Source of the DNA: Brevibacillus choshinensis
GTDB lineage: Bacteria > Bacillota > Bacilli > Brevibacillales > Brevibacillaceae
Reading direction: 5' to 3'
Assembly: GCF_016811915.1 (NCBI RefSeq)
Contig: NZ_CP069127.1
Span: forward strand, 684,001-748,000
DNA length: 64,000 nucleotides
Shown here: piece after piece, positions 8,589-17,439 of the stretch
Layout of the letters: every line of letters begins with the position of its first letter
Numbering within the stretch: the stretch's first letter is position 1
Notes under the pieces: generated by a model
What the model was told of the DNA's origin: nothing
What the model saw: the letters and a program-made list of their open reading frames with translations, nothing else
The model's database searches: none
Position numbers and translations under genes: made by a program

Positions 8589-10451
8589 TCAACGATTATC
8601 TTTCCATGTCGTTTCACTGACTTTTGGAATGGCGACGCATTGAATGATGGACTCGCCGGATGGTTTTTCGATCCGCCTGTAAACGCGATAGCGATCAGCC
8701 AATTTCAGCGGGTCTTGAGGGATATCGATCAATGTGGGATGCGCTTTTCCTTCGAGGGTTACTGGATCGGTCCATGGCCCAATTCCTGAAGGTCCCTTGT
8801 TATTGACAAACGCTATAGCATAACTGAGTCTTGCTCCGTCAATCCACGGTTCGGTTCCTGTCGTTCCGCTCCATCCTTCCTCCGCAATTTTTGGAGCTTT
8901 GGTCGGGGGCTGTGGCGGTTGTTGGGATTTCCATCCATCCAATATTCCCTTCCAAGCTCTGGCGACTTTCAGCCCCTTCTCGAATTTGCTGGAATACTCT
9001 TTTCGAATATCGTCAATGAGCTTTTGTCGGTTTGCATTTGCTCGGTCTTTATGCTCGACCGTGTGGGACCCGCTGCAGCAGTCGCCTCCTTCTTGGGTGT
9101 CTGGGACAAAATGGGTGAGATCGCTATCACGCTTCAAGTTATCTTTAAATGTCCAACCCCAATTGTCTACCCAATGGCATTGAGCGATGGTTCCCCCATA
9201 TCCGCTGCATTCCTGATGCCTGTTGTTGTACCGGTAAACCTCCGTGATTTGGGCAAGTCTATCGGCTAACGTTTTCTCCGTGTAGGACTCGACTCTCTGG
9301 ATAAATCCCATGATAGAGCCTCCGTCGGGGAGTTTCCCACCGGCAATCTGACTTTCCAGCAATGCGAAGTCAAATAACCAAAGGGATTGGTATTTTACAA
9401 ACCTAGCGTCATCATGCTGGTCATAATGGGAAGCAAGCTGTGCTTCAAACAGAAGAATCATTTTGCGGGCTAGCAAGTAAAGACCAATCGCGCTGACATA
9501 CAGATCAAAGACTCCGTCTTTATCCAAGTGATCTTCCAAGCTATACACGGCGTCATGTAAGTTCTCACCCGCCGGACTCACCACTTTTTGCAGATCATCA
9601 AGAAGTTTTTTCAATGGGTCCACATAACTGTCCCCGTTTTTCATGAGTTTAAGCTCAGATAATGCAATCAAATTGGCCTGAAGCCAATCTGTAAATCGTT
9701 TCAGCATTTCAACCGACTTGTTGATTTCCTCTTGGACCATGAAGTCCTCAAGTCGTTTAACTGCGATATCAATCATCTGTTTGATCGCATCGGATTTCGA
9801 GTTCTCAGAAGGGAATAGAAAATCAAAGGCTGTGATACTGCCGTCTATGACCGGCCCCCAAGGCATCGGTAGTACCCATGCCAATGTGGATGTTATCTGT
9901 TCACCTACTTTGATGATGTCAGAACCACTTGCGGCATAGATGGTCTCGTCAAGCTCAGCGGTTAAATCATTTTTCGCTTCGGGGAAAAATAATCGGGGGG
10001 TGCCGCTATTTACATGAACTTTGACATGCTTCAACACGAACATAACAACAGCTTGGTTAGTATCACGGATATAAACGATAGTGCCTGGAGAGATATTGTC
10101 GTAAGCTTCGCTTACCATGGCTATTTTTGAAGATTGGAATGTTTCGGATGGAAGTAGGGGAATGGTGGAATCTAAAAGCAATTTCAATTGTTCTTCCAAT
10201 CGGAGCAGGTTTTTCTGGACATCAGGTTCATACTTTGACAATACTTGAGCGGAACCTTGGAGAGAGAATGGGATATTGAGTAATGGAACATACTTGGTGC
10301 ACCATTCTACTATTTCCGGGGTAAGCTCGCTCAAGGTAGTTTCATGCCAAAGTTTCATGAAGTCCCGAGCATACCCGACGGAATCATTGGTTGAAATGGA
10401 AACGATGATCGGAAGCGCTTGAAGATGGATAGGAACCTTAACAGGCAACAC
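8589..10451 (-). CDS. Delta-endotoxin (Cry) domain-I-like protein with C-terminal beta module
   Basis: The 620-residue product resembles the pore-forming helical bundle of Cry toxins between about residues 185 and 410. It has a hydrophobic hairpin WVLPMPWGPVIDGSITAFDF ending in FLFP, an amphipathic helix IKQMIDIAVKRLEDFMVQEE, the hydrophobic central helix LYVSAIGLYLLARKMILLFE, and a helix ESYTEKTLADRLAQITEVYR. The order and spacing follow Cry domain I. Cry domains II and III are not seen. The C-terminus (about 520-620) is proline-separated and reads like a fibronectin-III/phage-tail adhesion module (RLSYAIAFVNNKGPSGIGPW, then RYRVYRR). Cysteines cluster at 415-460. The start is GTG after GGGAGG. 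No signal peptide is present. The family assignment is from pattern recognition only. Confidence 0.65.
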   Translation of the reverse strand: MLPVKVPIHLQALPIIVSISTNDSVGYARDFMKLWHETTLSELTPEIVEWCTKYVPLLNIPFSLQGSAQVLSKYEPDVQKNLLRLEEQLKLLLDSTIPLLPSETFQSSKIAMVSEAYDNISPGTIVYIRDTNQAVVMFVLKHVKVHVNSGTPRLFFPEAKNDLTAELDETIYAASGSDIIKVGEQITSTLAWVLPMPWGPVIDGSITAFDFLFPSENSKSDAIKQMIDIAVKRLEDFMVQEEINKSVEMLKRFTDWLQANLIALSELKLMKNGDSYVDPLKKLLDDLQKVVSPAGENLHDAVYSLEDHLDKDGVFDLYVSAIGLYLLARKMILLFEAQLASHYDQHDDARFVKYQSLWLFDFALLESQIAGGKLPDGGSIMGFIQRVESYTEKTLADRLAQITEVYRYNNRHQECSGYGGTIAQCHWVDNWGWTFKDNLKRDSDLTHFVPDTQEGGDCCSGSHTVEHKDRANANRQKLIDDIRKEYSSKFEKGLKVARAWKGILDGWKSQQPPQPPTKAPKIAEEGWSGTTGTEPWIDGARLSYAIAFVNNKGPSGIGPWTDPVTLEGKAHPTLIDIPQDPLKLADRYRVYRRIEKPSGESIIQCVAIPKVSETTWKDNR

Positions 10452-10714
10452 GTTGAATTCCTCCCTGTTTTTGATAGGTAGAAGGTCAATCGTATTTTGG
10501 TTTTATTCTATCGCATCACCCTCCTATCTAAGAGAGAATTCGAACACCTGTAATTTCTACTAGATGCATATTTTTCCTTCTTTTGTATTTTAAGTTAATA
10601 ATACGCAAAGTTGTTTTGGAAAAATGGGTAACTTTATTATCATACATCTCATTAATTCCCATAGTATTTATTTCGTTACCTAAAAATGAGAGGCTCTCGC
10701 TTATGATTTGGGAG

Positions 10715-11073
10715 TACTTCATACGGCAACGAAGTTTACTTTCATGCTGGACACCCTTGGAGGAGAGTCTTACGGGGAAGCTTTGAATTTCATGGAACGG
10801 AAAGGAAAAGTGGCAACGATTATCAGCGAGCGTGATGCAAAGTGGCCTGATTACGCAGATGCTATGGAAAAAGAAAAGGACTTGTCCGTAATGTTTGTGT
10901 TTACGCGACCAGACGGAAAAAACATGAACCATATTCGAGAATTGGTGGAAGCAAGAAAAATAAGGCCATTTTTGACAGAAATGTACCCATTAACAGTCGA
11001 AGGTGCACAAAAAGCACATTTATCCAGTCAAACAGGAAGAGTTCGAGGTAAGATTGTGCTAGTTAATGAGTGA
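10715..11073 (+). pseudogene. C-terminal fragment of a zinc-independent quinone oxidoreductase (MDR family)
   Basis: From about 10735 the frame reads FTFMLDTLGGESYGEALNFM, continues with a GKVATI strand, and ends with EMYPLTVEGAQKAHLSSQTG and GKIVLVNE. These are the late Rossmann strands and the closing segment of NADPH:quinone reductase/alcohol dehydrogenase-like proteins. Roughly the first 200 residues, including the GroES-like domain and the glycine-rich NADPH motif, are missing and no start signal precedes the fragment. The 260 bases on its left (10452-10714) hold no convincing gene and serve as the upstream region of the Cry-like gene. This is a truncated relic. Confidence 0.75.
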
Positions 11074-11168
11074 AATCATTGGATGATTTGCTTTACGAGG
11101 ATACTGGGCTGGTTAGCCTAAACAGTTATCTGTTTGGGAAAATTATATGTCAAATGTGTTGCATGAAA

Positions 11169-11196
11169 AAACCGGACCTACAAGGAAGTCCGGTTC
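11169..11196 (-). terminator. Rho-independent terminator of the DinB-family gene
   Basis: GAACCGGAC and GTCCGGTT pair around a ten-base loop. On the minus strand the stem is followed by six T residues, downstream of the gene ending at 11240. Confidence 0.75.
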
Positions 11197-11239
11197 TCGC
11201 AAAAGCAAGCGTGGTTCAACTAACAAGCCCTTCGATCGA

Positions 11240-11746
11240 TTAGTCAGTCTGTTTTAGCAGGCCATACTCTGCCCATTCTTCCTGTGAAGGTCCATATACA
11301 CCAGGTACTTTCAAACCTGCTTGACGCATGAGAACCGTCATTTGTCCGCGGTGGTGAATGAGATGGCAATTTAAGATGAAAAGTGTTAGTCCATTCGGCC
11401 AATTTTCTCCATGTATAACGTTTATTTCTTTTAATGACTCGTCTGTCCATTGCTGTTTTATTGCGGCAATCATGGATTCGCTTGACTGACGAAAGCTATT
11501 ACCGAATTCCTTTGCAGAAGCGGGAACCTGGCTCCCATGACTCCCCACTGCATCGAATATTAATCCGGTTTTAGACATCATATCGTGCAAAGAAGTAATG
11601 ATATGCCAAGCTAGTTCGCCCAGTGTTCTATGACCTTGAACTACCTCTTGGTTTAATGAAGCATCTGTCAGCACATCCATGACTTTTTGTGTCGAGTTTG
11701 CTTCATGGTTCCAGTTCCTCATAAATTCTTCGATTGTACGATACAT
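11240..11746 (-). CDS. DinB-family protein
   Basis: The 168-residue protein fits the DinB/YfiT four-helix-bundle superfamily, whose members use a metal site of three histidines. Candidate ligands are the H in LGELAWHIITSLHDMM and the pair in NCHLIHHRGQMTVLMRQAG, the typical C-terminal motif. Some members are thiol-dependent transferases (bacillithiol or mycothiol); the substrate here is unknown. I chose the ATG at 11746 (MYRTIEEFMRNW) because GAGGAGG stands eight bases upstream; the frame is open for eight more codons without a signal. A VOC-family gene lies upstream on the same strand, 71 bp away. Confidence 0.85.
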   Translation of the reverse strand: MYRTIEEFMRNWNHEANSTQKVMDVLTDASLNQEVVQGHRTLGELAWHIITSLHDMMSKTGLIFDAVGSHGSQVPASAKEFGNSFRQSSESMIAAIKQQWTDESLKEINVIHGENWPNGLTLFILNCHLIHHRGQMTVLMRQAGLKVPGVYGPSQEEWAEYGLLKQTD

Positions 11747-11817
11747 TCTTCTCAGCCTCCTCGTGTTCAAATGGGTTTTGCAATACCATTTGGATGCAAG
11801 CTACAAAAGTCACCCAC

Positions 11818-12186
11818 TTACAAATGCTGTAGCCCGATGCGATTGCCTTCGCTGTCAATAAACATGCCTAAGTATCCTGCGTTTTCCCCAGCATATGTCT
11901 TCTCCATAATGACTTTTCCACCAGCTTCATGTACTCGGGATAGAATGGTTGCCATGTCTGGGCTTCCATCCAGGTATACAGTGAGACCCTCTGCAGATGG
12001 TTTGTGATTCGGTCCCTGTACTAAAGCCCCGCCATTAAACTGCTCTTGAACCGGGAAAAATGCGTATTCGGAATCATACATCGGAACCACTTGCAATTCA
12101 CACTGAAAAATCTGCTCGTAAAAAATTTTAGCCCGTTTCAAATTCTCTGCTGGAATCTCAACCCAAATAAACAAACGTTGCAGCAT
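11818..12186 (-). CDS. VOC-superfamily (glyoxalase/dioxygenase-fold) protein
   Basis: The 122-residue product begins MLQRLFIWVEIPAENLKRAK, the first strand and helix of a VOC betaalphabetabetabeta module, and has ENAGYLGMFIDSEGNRIGLQ near the C-terminus, the usual closing motif. Such small proteins form metal-bound dimers acting in glyoxal detoxification, antibiotic binding or ring cleavage; nothing here decides which. The ATG at 12186 follows GGAGG by seven bases and is preferred to the TTG two codons earlier. The gene is upstream of the DinB gene and downstream of an ECF sigma gene, all on the minus strand. Confidence 0.82.
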   Translation of the reverse strand: MLQRLFIWVEIPAENLKRAKIFYEQIFQCELQVVPMYDSEYAFFPVQEQFNGGALVQGPNHKPSAEGLTVYLDGSPDMATILSRVHEAGGKVIMEKTYAGENAGYLGMFIDSEGNRIGLQHL

Positions 12187-12319
12187 CCTCAAACCTCCGT
12201 CGACTATAGTTTGAAAGCCTTTCGCTATTCACATATATAGACGAATAAGCGGTTCCAAAATCATCGGTGTGTCCCAAAAAGAACACGGTATCTGCTAGTT
12301 CGAGACCGACCGGTTGAAT

Positions 12320-13306
12320 TTAAACTTCAGGTTGCCTGCCGGTGGATGTCCTCGCGTTTAACTGTGTGGGAAGACCAAACCGTGAATACAGGGCAGCATC
12401 GATGAATGTGTGGATGTGAGCGATTTTTCCATCTTTAATCTCTAGCACATGTAGGCCCCACGGTCTCAACGTCCCATCGGGTTCAGTAGGTGCATATTGT
12501 GCATAGGCAGGATTTTTACTGTTGACGCTGACCGGAAGGAGCCGGGAACCAAAACAATGGCTTCGTGTTGCTTCATAGAAGGAAGCGAGGTTGGCACGGT
12601 CGCGAACCCACATAACGAATGGAGGCATCGACAAGCTGCCGTTCTCGTGAAATAACTCCATTAGAGCATCGATATCGTATTGTTCAAAAGCTTCCACGTA
12701 ACGGGAGAGTAGCTGGTGGTCTGCTTCGTCGTCCATATCCCGAAGCTCATCCGACCGAAGATTCACACGAGACATCGTCGCCCGCGCTCTTTGTAAAGCA
12801 CTATTGACGGCTGCCGAGGTCATCCCCAGTGCTTCCGCAGTTTCTTTAGCCGACCATCGGAAGACATCATGGAGGATGAGCACCGCGCGCTGGCGAGGTG
12901 GTAAGGATTGCAGCAGAGCAATAAAGGACAATCGCAGGGTGTCCTTCCGAACGAGAAGATCCACTGGATCGCATGCAGTATCAGGAACCGGCCAAATCCA
13001 AGATGTATGGGGTAAAACCGTTCGAGGTTCCACAATCGAAATGGAGGGACCAGACAGGTCCATTGGAAGTGCACGGCGCTTTGCATACCTTAGCTTATCT
13101 AGACACACGTTTGTAGCAATACGGTACATCCAGGATCTGGGCGAGGAGTCTTGCCTAAATTGGTCCCAACCTTGCCAGACACGAATAAGCGTGTCCTGAA
13201 CAGCGTCGTCAGCATCGAAAATGGACCCTAACATTCGGTAACAGTATGAAGTTAACTCCTTCCTAAACTCCTCGACCAACTCTAGCTCTACAGGCTTTTC
13301 GATCAT
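12320..13306 (-). CDS. ECF sigma factor with C-terminal SnoaL-like domain
   Basis: Sigma region 2 is seen at about residues 15-85 (YCYRMLGSIFDADDAVQDTL, then RSWMYRIATNVCLDKLR). Region 4 is at about 130-185 (LQSLPPRQRAVLILHDVFRW, then TAEALGMTSAAVNSALQRAR). A C-terminal extension of about 130 residues with a NTF2/SnoaL-type fold follows (YVEAFEQYDIDALMELFHEN to IAHIHTFIDAALYSRFG). ECF factors with this extension (SigJ/ECF41-like and ECF56-like groups) usually lack a membrane anti-sigma factor, and the extension modulates activity. No anti-sigma gene is adjacent here. GGAGG precedes the ATG by four bases. The target promoters are unknown. Confidence 0.88.
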   Translation of the reverse strand: MIEKPVELELVEEFRKELTSYCYRMLGSIFDADDAVQDTLIRVWQGWDQFRQDSSPRSWMYRIATNVCLDKLRYAKRRALPMDLSGPSISIVEPRTVLPHTSWIWPVPDTACDPVDLLVRKDTLRLSFIALLQSLPPRQRAVLILHDVFRWSAKETAEALGMTSAAVNSALQRARATMSRVNLRSDELRDMDDEADHQLLSRYVEAFEQYDIDALMELFHENGSLSMPPFVMWVRDRANLASFYEATRSHCFGSRLLPVSVNSKNPAYAQYAPTEPDGTLRPWGLHVLEIKDGKIAHIHTFIDAALYSRFGLPTQLNARTSTGRQPEV

Positions 13307-13930
13307 ATTACCTCCATTATCGACAATGGAATTTCCAAAGCGTTTACACCATATCCTGCTCAGATAGCGTAATATTCTCAGGTGATAAAACCCGATTCTA
13401 CAAGCTGAATCGGATTCTCTTTTTTAAAAAATTTTACTTCTCTCAGTAAAACCAAAGAATTCTGAAGGTTTCGTATACAAGGCTATTATAATACGTTCAA
13501 GGGTTTCAAGAGAAATATTCCGTGCTCCTGCTAAGTTTGCTAAATTCCCCATGACAACCACATTAACTTAAAAATAGGCGATATAAAATTGCTTCTCACC
13601 GTATGTCTTAATAACCCTGTAAAATGGCACCCAAAGACTCAAGATTAATAAATAAATCACGAAAGAATAATAGATGTTATATCCATGTTGATAGTGAAAA
13701 ACCCCTATGATTCGTTCCAACGATTGAAAACAAGGAGATCTGCCAAACACCTCCCTAAAAATCCCGGAGAAGCACCGTGAAAGAATGATAGCGGACTTTA
13801 TGCTTTTTTAGGACTTTATCGGTAGCCCTCATCAAACATTCCTCCGCCTAGCAACCCTATTCTTGCCCACAAGTCTTATGTTTTAATGAGAAAAGAAAAT
13901 GTAGTCGAGTAGCTACGGAAGAGGGATAAC
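13307..13930. other. AT-rich intergenic region between divergent genes
   Basis: This stretch holds the promoters of the ECF sigma gene (minus) and the TetM-like gene (plus). A hairpin CCGATTC/GAATCGG followed by a T-rich run lies at about 13391-13425. A minus-strand open frame at 13568-13750 encodes a hydrophobic 60-residue peptide but has no spaced ribosome binding site and I do not call it. The stretch is clearly more AT-rich than the flanks. Confidence 0.4.
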
Positions 13931-15886
13931 ATGAAGCGCCTAACGATCGGCTTGTTTGCCCACGTGGATGCGGGCAAGACGACTTTCGCAGAACAGCTGC
14001 TATACCATACGAACAGCATCCGATCGCGAGGCAGGGTAGATCATCAAGATGCTTTTCTGGACAGCCATGACATCGAGCGGACAAGGGGGATCACCGTGTT
14101 CGCCGATCAGGCGGTTATGCACTATAAGGGCGACGTTTATTATTTGATCGACACGCCTGGACACGTCGATTTTTCCTCCGAGATGGAACGAGCGATAGGG
14201 GTCATGGATTACGCGATTGTGATTGTCAGTGCGGTAGAAGGCGTCCAAGGGCATACCGAGACAGTTTGGCAGCTGCTGCGCAAGCATCGGATTCCGACGT
14301 TCTTCTTCCTTAACAAAACGGATCGGATCGGCGCGGATGCAAAGCGAACAGAGGAGGAGATACGCCGTCATTTGACAGGTGATGTCTGTTCGATCAAGGA
14401 CCACTTTGTCAACGGTATCGTCGGTGAGGGGTTGCGGGAGATGATGGCGGAGCGGGACGAGTCTTTGCTCGAAGCGTTCCTGGAGGAGAAGGATGATCAA
14501 GCTTTTTGGCTGGGCGCCTTGCGGGAGATGACACGAGAGGGCCGTCTCTTCCCCTGCACCTACGGATCGGCGCTGCAGGATGAGGGCGTTGATGAATTCC
14601 TGGATCAACTGCACCTGTTGACGACATCCTCTTATGAAGAAACGGCTCCGTTCGGGGGCCGCATCTATAAAATTCGACATGCCGCAAACGGACAGAGGCT
14701 AACGTTCATCAAAGCAGTGAGCGGCACGCTGAAGGTCCGGGAGCTGCTCAGGTATGAGAGCGGCGGACTACCATACGAGGAGAAGATTACCCAGATCTTA
14801 TTGTACAACGGAAGGAAATCGCAGGCGGTTGAGCAAGTGGCAGCCGGCGATTTGTTCGCAGTCGCCGGCTTGTCTGAGGCCGAGGCTGGACAAGGGGTGG
14901 GGCATTACACAGACAAGTTTGCTTACGAGACTGAGCCGACGCTGCAGTCGAAAGTGCAATTCGACGATTCGCTTCACGTGCAGCAAGTGCTTGGTGCGTT
15001 CCGCATTTTGAATGCGGAGGATCCGTCTCTGAATGTGGTTTGGGAAGAGAGTCTGCAAGAGATTCACATTCGCGTCATGGGTCTGATCCAGCTAGAAGTG
15101 CTGGAGCAGGTAGTGAAGGAGCGCTTCGGTTTCGCAGTCTCTTTCGGCCAGCCGGAAATCTTGTATAAAGAAACGATCCAGTCTGCTGTGACCGGCTATG
15201 GACACTTTGAACCGCTCAGGCATTATGCTGAAGTGCACCTCCTGCTGGAGCCGGGGGAGCGAGGCAGCGGGATCCACTTCACTAGCCTATGTCATCCTGA
15301 TGACCTGAGTTTTAACTACCAGAACCTGATTCGGTCTCATCTGTACGAACGGGAGCATCATGGGCTGCTGACAGGCATGCCGGTCACCGATTTGAAAATC
15401 ACTCTGCAAAGAGGCCGTGCGCATAACGAACATACCCATGGGGGCGACTTTCGTGAGGCCACCTTCCGCGCGCTGCGGCAGGGACTGGAGAAAGCGGATA
15501 ACCTCCTGCTGGAACCCTATTATGACGTCAAAATCAAGGTGGGAATGGACGAGATGGGGAGGGTGCTGTCTGATATTCAGCGAGCCTCAGGCACGTTCGA
15601 GCCGCCGCAGATGTCGGATACCCATGCGGTCATTACGGGAAGGGTGCCCGTGGCGACATTCATGAACTACAGCGCCGAATTCGCTTCCTTCACGCATGGA
15701 CGAGGCAGCATCCGCTGCGTGTTTGGCGGCTACGACCGCTGCCATAATGCGGAGGAAGTGATCGATAAGAAAGGCTACCAAAAGGACGCAGATCCTCTCT
15801 ATACCTCTTCTTCGATCTTCTGCGCCAAAGGGGCCGGCTATTCGGTGCCTTGGGACGAGGCGGAAGCCAAGATGCATCTGCTCTGA
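13931..15886 (+). CDS. TetM-like ribosomal-protection GTPase (EF-G relative)
   Basis: The 651-residue protein has the length and domain order of Tet(M)/Tet(O)-type GTPases, which bind the ribosome and release tetracycline. The G motifs are intact: AHVDAGKTT at residues 10-18, ERTRGIT in switch I, DTPGH at 74-78 and NKTD at 128-131. Domain II, the EF-G-like domain IV (RGRAHNEHTHGGDFREATFR) and a terminal segment follow. The sequence differs strongly from classical Tet(M), so it may be a chromosomal homologue with another ribosomal substrate or drug; resistance is not proven. The ATG has a weak GAGGG site. It stands alone, divergent from the ECF sigma gene. Confidence 0.85.
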   Translation: MKRLTIGLFAHVDAGKTTFAEQLLYHTNSIRSRGRVDHQDAFLDSHDIERTRGITVFADQAVMHYKGDVYYLIDTPGHVDFSSEMERAIGVMDYAIVIVSAVEGVQGHTETVWQLLRKHRIPTFFFLNKTDRIGADAKRTEEEIRRHLTGDVCSIKDHFVNGIVGEGLREMMAERDESLLEAFLEEKDDQAFWLGALREMTREGRLFPCTYGSALQDEGVDEFLDQLHLLTTSSYEETAPFGGRIYKIRHAANGQRLTFIKAVSGTLKVRELLRYESGGLPYEEKITQILLYNGRKSQAVEQVAAGDLFAVAGLSEAEAGQGVGHYTDKFAYETEPTLQSKVQFDDSLHVQQVLGAFRILNAEDPSLNVVWEESLQEIHIRVMGLIQLEVLEQVVKERFGFAVSFGQPEILYKETIQSAVTGYGHFEPLRHYAEVHLLLEPGERGSGIHFTSLCHPDDLSFNYQNLIRSHLYEREHHGLLTGMPVTDLKITLQRGRAHNEHTHGGDFREATFRALRQGLEKADNLLLEPYYDVKIKVGMDEMGRVLSDIQRASGTFEPPQMSDTHAVITGRVPVATFMNYSAEFASFTHGRGSIRCVFGGYDRCHNAEEVIDKKGYQKDADPLYTSSSIFCAKGAGYSVPWDEAEAKMHLL

Positions 15887-15981
15887 GCGGAGCCACAGGA
15901 ACGGCATCATGCTTGCTCTTACGTTTAGATAAAAATAACAGTGATAAAAGCCATTAAAGTGAAGGAAGGTCGTGTCATACC

Positions 15982-16689
15982 ATGAATGCAGAATGGGTCA
16001 TGCAGGAGCTCGAAGCTCTCGGCAAGGAACGACTCAAGAAAATGTACATGTCCAATGGAGCGCACGAACCGCTTTTTGGCGTGGCGACGGGCGCGATGAA
16101 GCCCATTGCCAAGCAAATCAAAATCAATCAACCTTTGGCTGAGCAGCTATACGCCACAGGAAACTACGATGCCATGTACTTTGCTGGCATCATCGCAGAT
16201 CCGAAAGCGATGACCGAGGAGGATTTTGAGCGTTGGATGGATGGAGCTTATTTTTATATGCTATCCGATTACGTGGTTGCCGTAACCTTGGCGGAAACCG
16301 ATATGGCGCAAGAAGTTGCCGATAAATGGATCGCAAGTGGCGAAGAGCTCAGAATGTCAGCGGGATGGAGTTGTTATTGCTGGCTTTTGGGAAGTCGGCC
16401 GGACGCTGAGTTTGCCGAAAGCAAAATCGCTGGCATGCTGGAGCTTGTGGAAAAGACGATTCACGATTCACCCGAACGCACGAAATCTTCGATGAATACT
16501 TTTATGTACACCGTCGGGGTGTCCTATCTGCCGCTCCATGATCAGGCGGTCGAGACCGCCAAGGCGGTAGGCCCAGTAGAAATGAAACGGGACAAGAAAA
16601 AAAGCAGCATCTTGCACGCTTCCGAAAGTATTCAAAAAGCGGTAGAAAAAGAGCAGCTTGGTTTCAAACGAAAATATGTAAGATGCTAA
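15982..16689 (+). CDS. AlkD-like DNA alkylation repair protein (HEAT-like)
   Basis: The 235-residue all-helical product matches DNA alkylation repair enzymes built from HEAT-like repeats, which remove or recognise alkylated bases. Supporting segments are ELEALGKERLKKMYMSNGAH near the start, GVATGAMKPIAKQIK, and the central LSDYVVAVTLAETDMAQEVA repeat. It is closest in style to the YhaZ/AlkC-AlkD superfamily branch that lacks the usual catalytic Trp/Asp arrangement, so catalysis is uncertain. GAAGGAAGG precedes the ATG. Neighbouring genes (TetM-like GTPase, TPR protein) are not obviously related. Confidence 0.75.
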   Translation: MNAEWVMQELEALGKERLKKMYMSNGAHEPLFGVATGAMKPIAKQIKINQPLAEQLYATGNYDAMYFAGIIADPKAMTEEDFERWMDGAYFYMLSDYVVAVTLAETDMAQEVADKWIASGEELRMSAGWSCYCWLLGSRPDAEFAESKIAGMLELVEKTIHDSPERTKSSMNTFMYTVGVSYLPLHDQAVETAKAVGPVEMKRDKKKSSILHASESIQKAVEKEQLGFKRKYVRC

Positions 16690-16762
16690 ACGTCTAAGAA
16701 TACGAGTCTTGTGGAGTCGGTGGCAGGGGATAAAAACAGGGGACAAAGGGGAGCGAAAATCG

Positions 16763-17272
16763 ATGTTGAGAGATCGTTTGCCAGAAGCGATTCAGCTGCG
16801 AGAGGAGGGACGGGCCAAGCAAGACGAAGCCATCCTGAAGGAAGCCAGATCGCTCCTTTTGGAATTGGCGGCTGTTTACCCCGATGACGCGGAGATTCTC
16901 TTTCAGACGGGAGTGGCCCATGACAATTCGGGATTGGGAGCGCAGGCCATTCCGTATTATGTTCGAGCCCTCGAATTAGGGCTTTCCGGACCAGACCTGG
17001 AGAGATGCTTGCTCGGCTTGGGCAGCACGTATCGGTATTTAGGACACTATCTGCAGGCTGAGGAAACGCTGCGTCGAGGAGTGAAAGAGTTTCCTCACAA
17101 TAGGGCGATCCAGGTCTTGCATGCGTTGTCCCTATACAACACGGAGTGCTACAAGGAAGCGATGGAAATCGTTTTAACGAATTTGCTGGAGACGACATCG
17201 GACGAGAAACTTCAGTATTTCAAGCGAGGCCTCATGTATTACGCCACTCATCTTGATGAAACTGCAGATTAA
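16763..17272 (+). CDS. Tetratricopeptide-repeat protein
   Basis: The 169-residue cytoplasmic protein consists of about four TPR-like helical hairpins. Examples are LFQTGVAHDNSGLGAQAIPY with YVRALELG, and LLGLGSTYRYLGHYLQAEET with LRRGVKEFP, where the small residue and aromatic positions fit the consensus. TPR proteins mediate protein contacts; the partner is unknown. The ATG at 16763 follows AGGGGAG; an in-frame GTG at 16709 is less likely. It lies 73 bp after the AlkD-like gene on the same strand. Confidence 0.8.
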   Translation: MLRDRLPEAIQLREEGRAKQDEAILKEARSLLLELAAVYPDDAEILFQTGVAHDNSGLGAQAIPYYVRALELGLSGPDLERCLLGLGSTYRYLGHYLQAEETLRRGVKEFPHNRAIQVLHALSLYNTECYKEAMEIVLTNLLETTSDEKLQYFKRGLMYYATHLDETAD

Positions 17273-17393
17273 TCTGTACGAAAGCAGTCTGCAAATAAAG
17301 CAGCCTTTGGGAATGAGCAGGAGTGAACAGGCGTATATATACTTCCTGAGGATAAAGAATTTTTAAGGAGCCATTCTAAAAGTGCCATAGCCT

Positions 17394-17425
17394 AAGTAAC
17401 ATAAAGTGAGTTAATAACTTTACTT
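17394..17425 (+). promoter_or_regulatory. Possible operator upstream of the FMN reductase gene
   Basis: AAGTAA at 17394-17399 and TTACTT at 17420-17425 form inverted half-sites, with a nested AAAGT/ACTTT pair between them. The element ends just before the GGAGG ribosome binding site. Redox-sensing HxlR-type or MarR-type repressors of flavin reductases bind similar A/T-rich dyads, but no regulator gene is adjacent. Confidence 0.35.
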
Positions 17426-17439
17426 CTGGAGGTAAGGTA

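Noticed and set aside
10528..10932. Minus-strand open frame of 134 codons opposite the oxidoreductase relic
   Set aside because: It is mainly antisense to the recognisable MDR fragment and has no ribosome binding site at a sensible start.
13568..13750. Minus-strand hydrophobic 60-codon frame
   Set aside because: The GGGAGG is directly joined to the GTG without spacing and no family is recognised.
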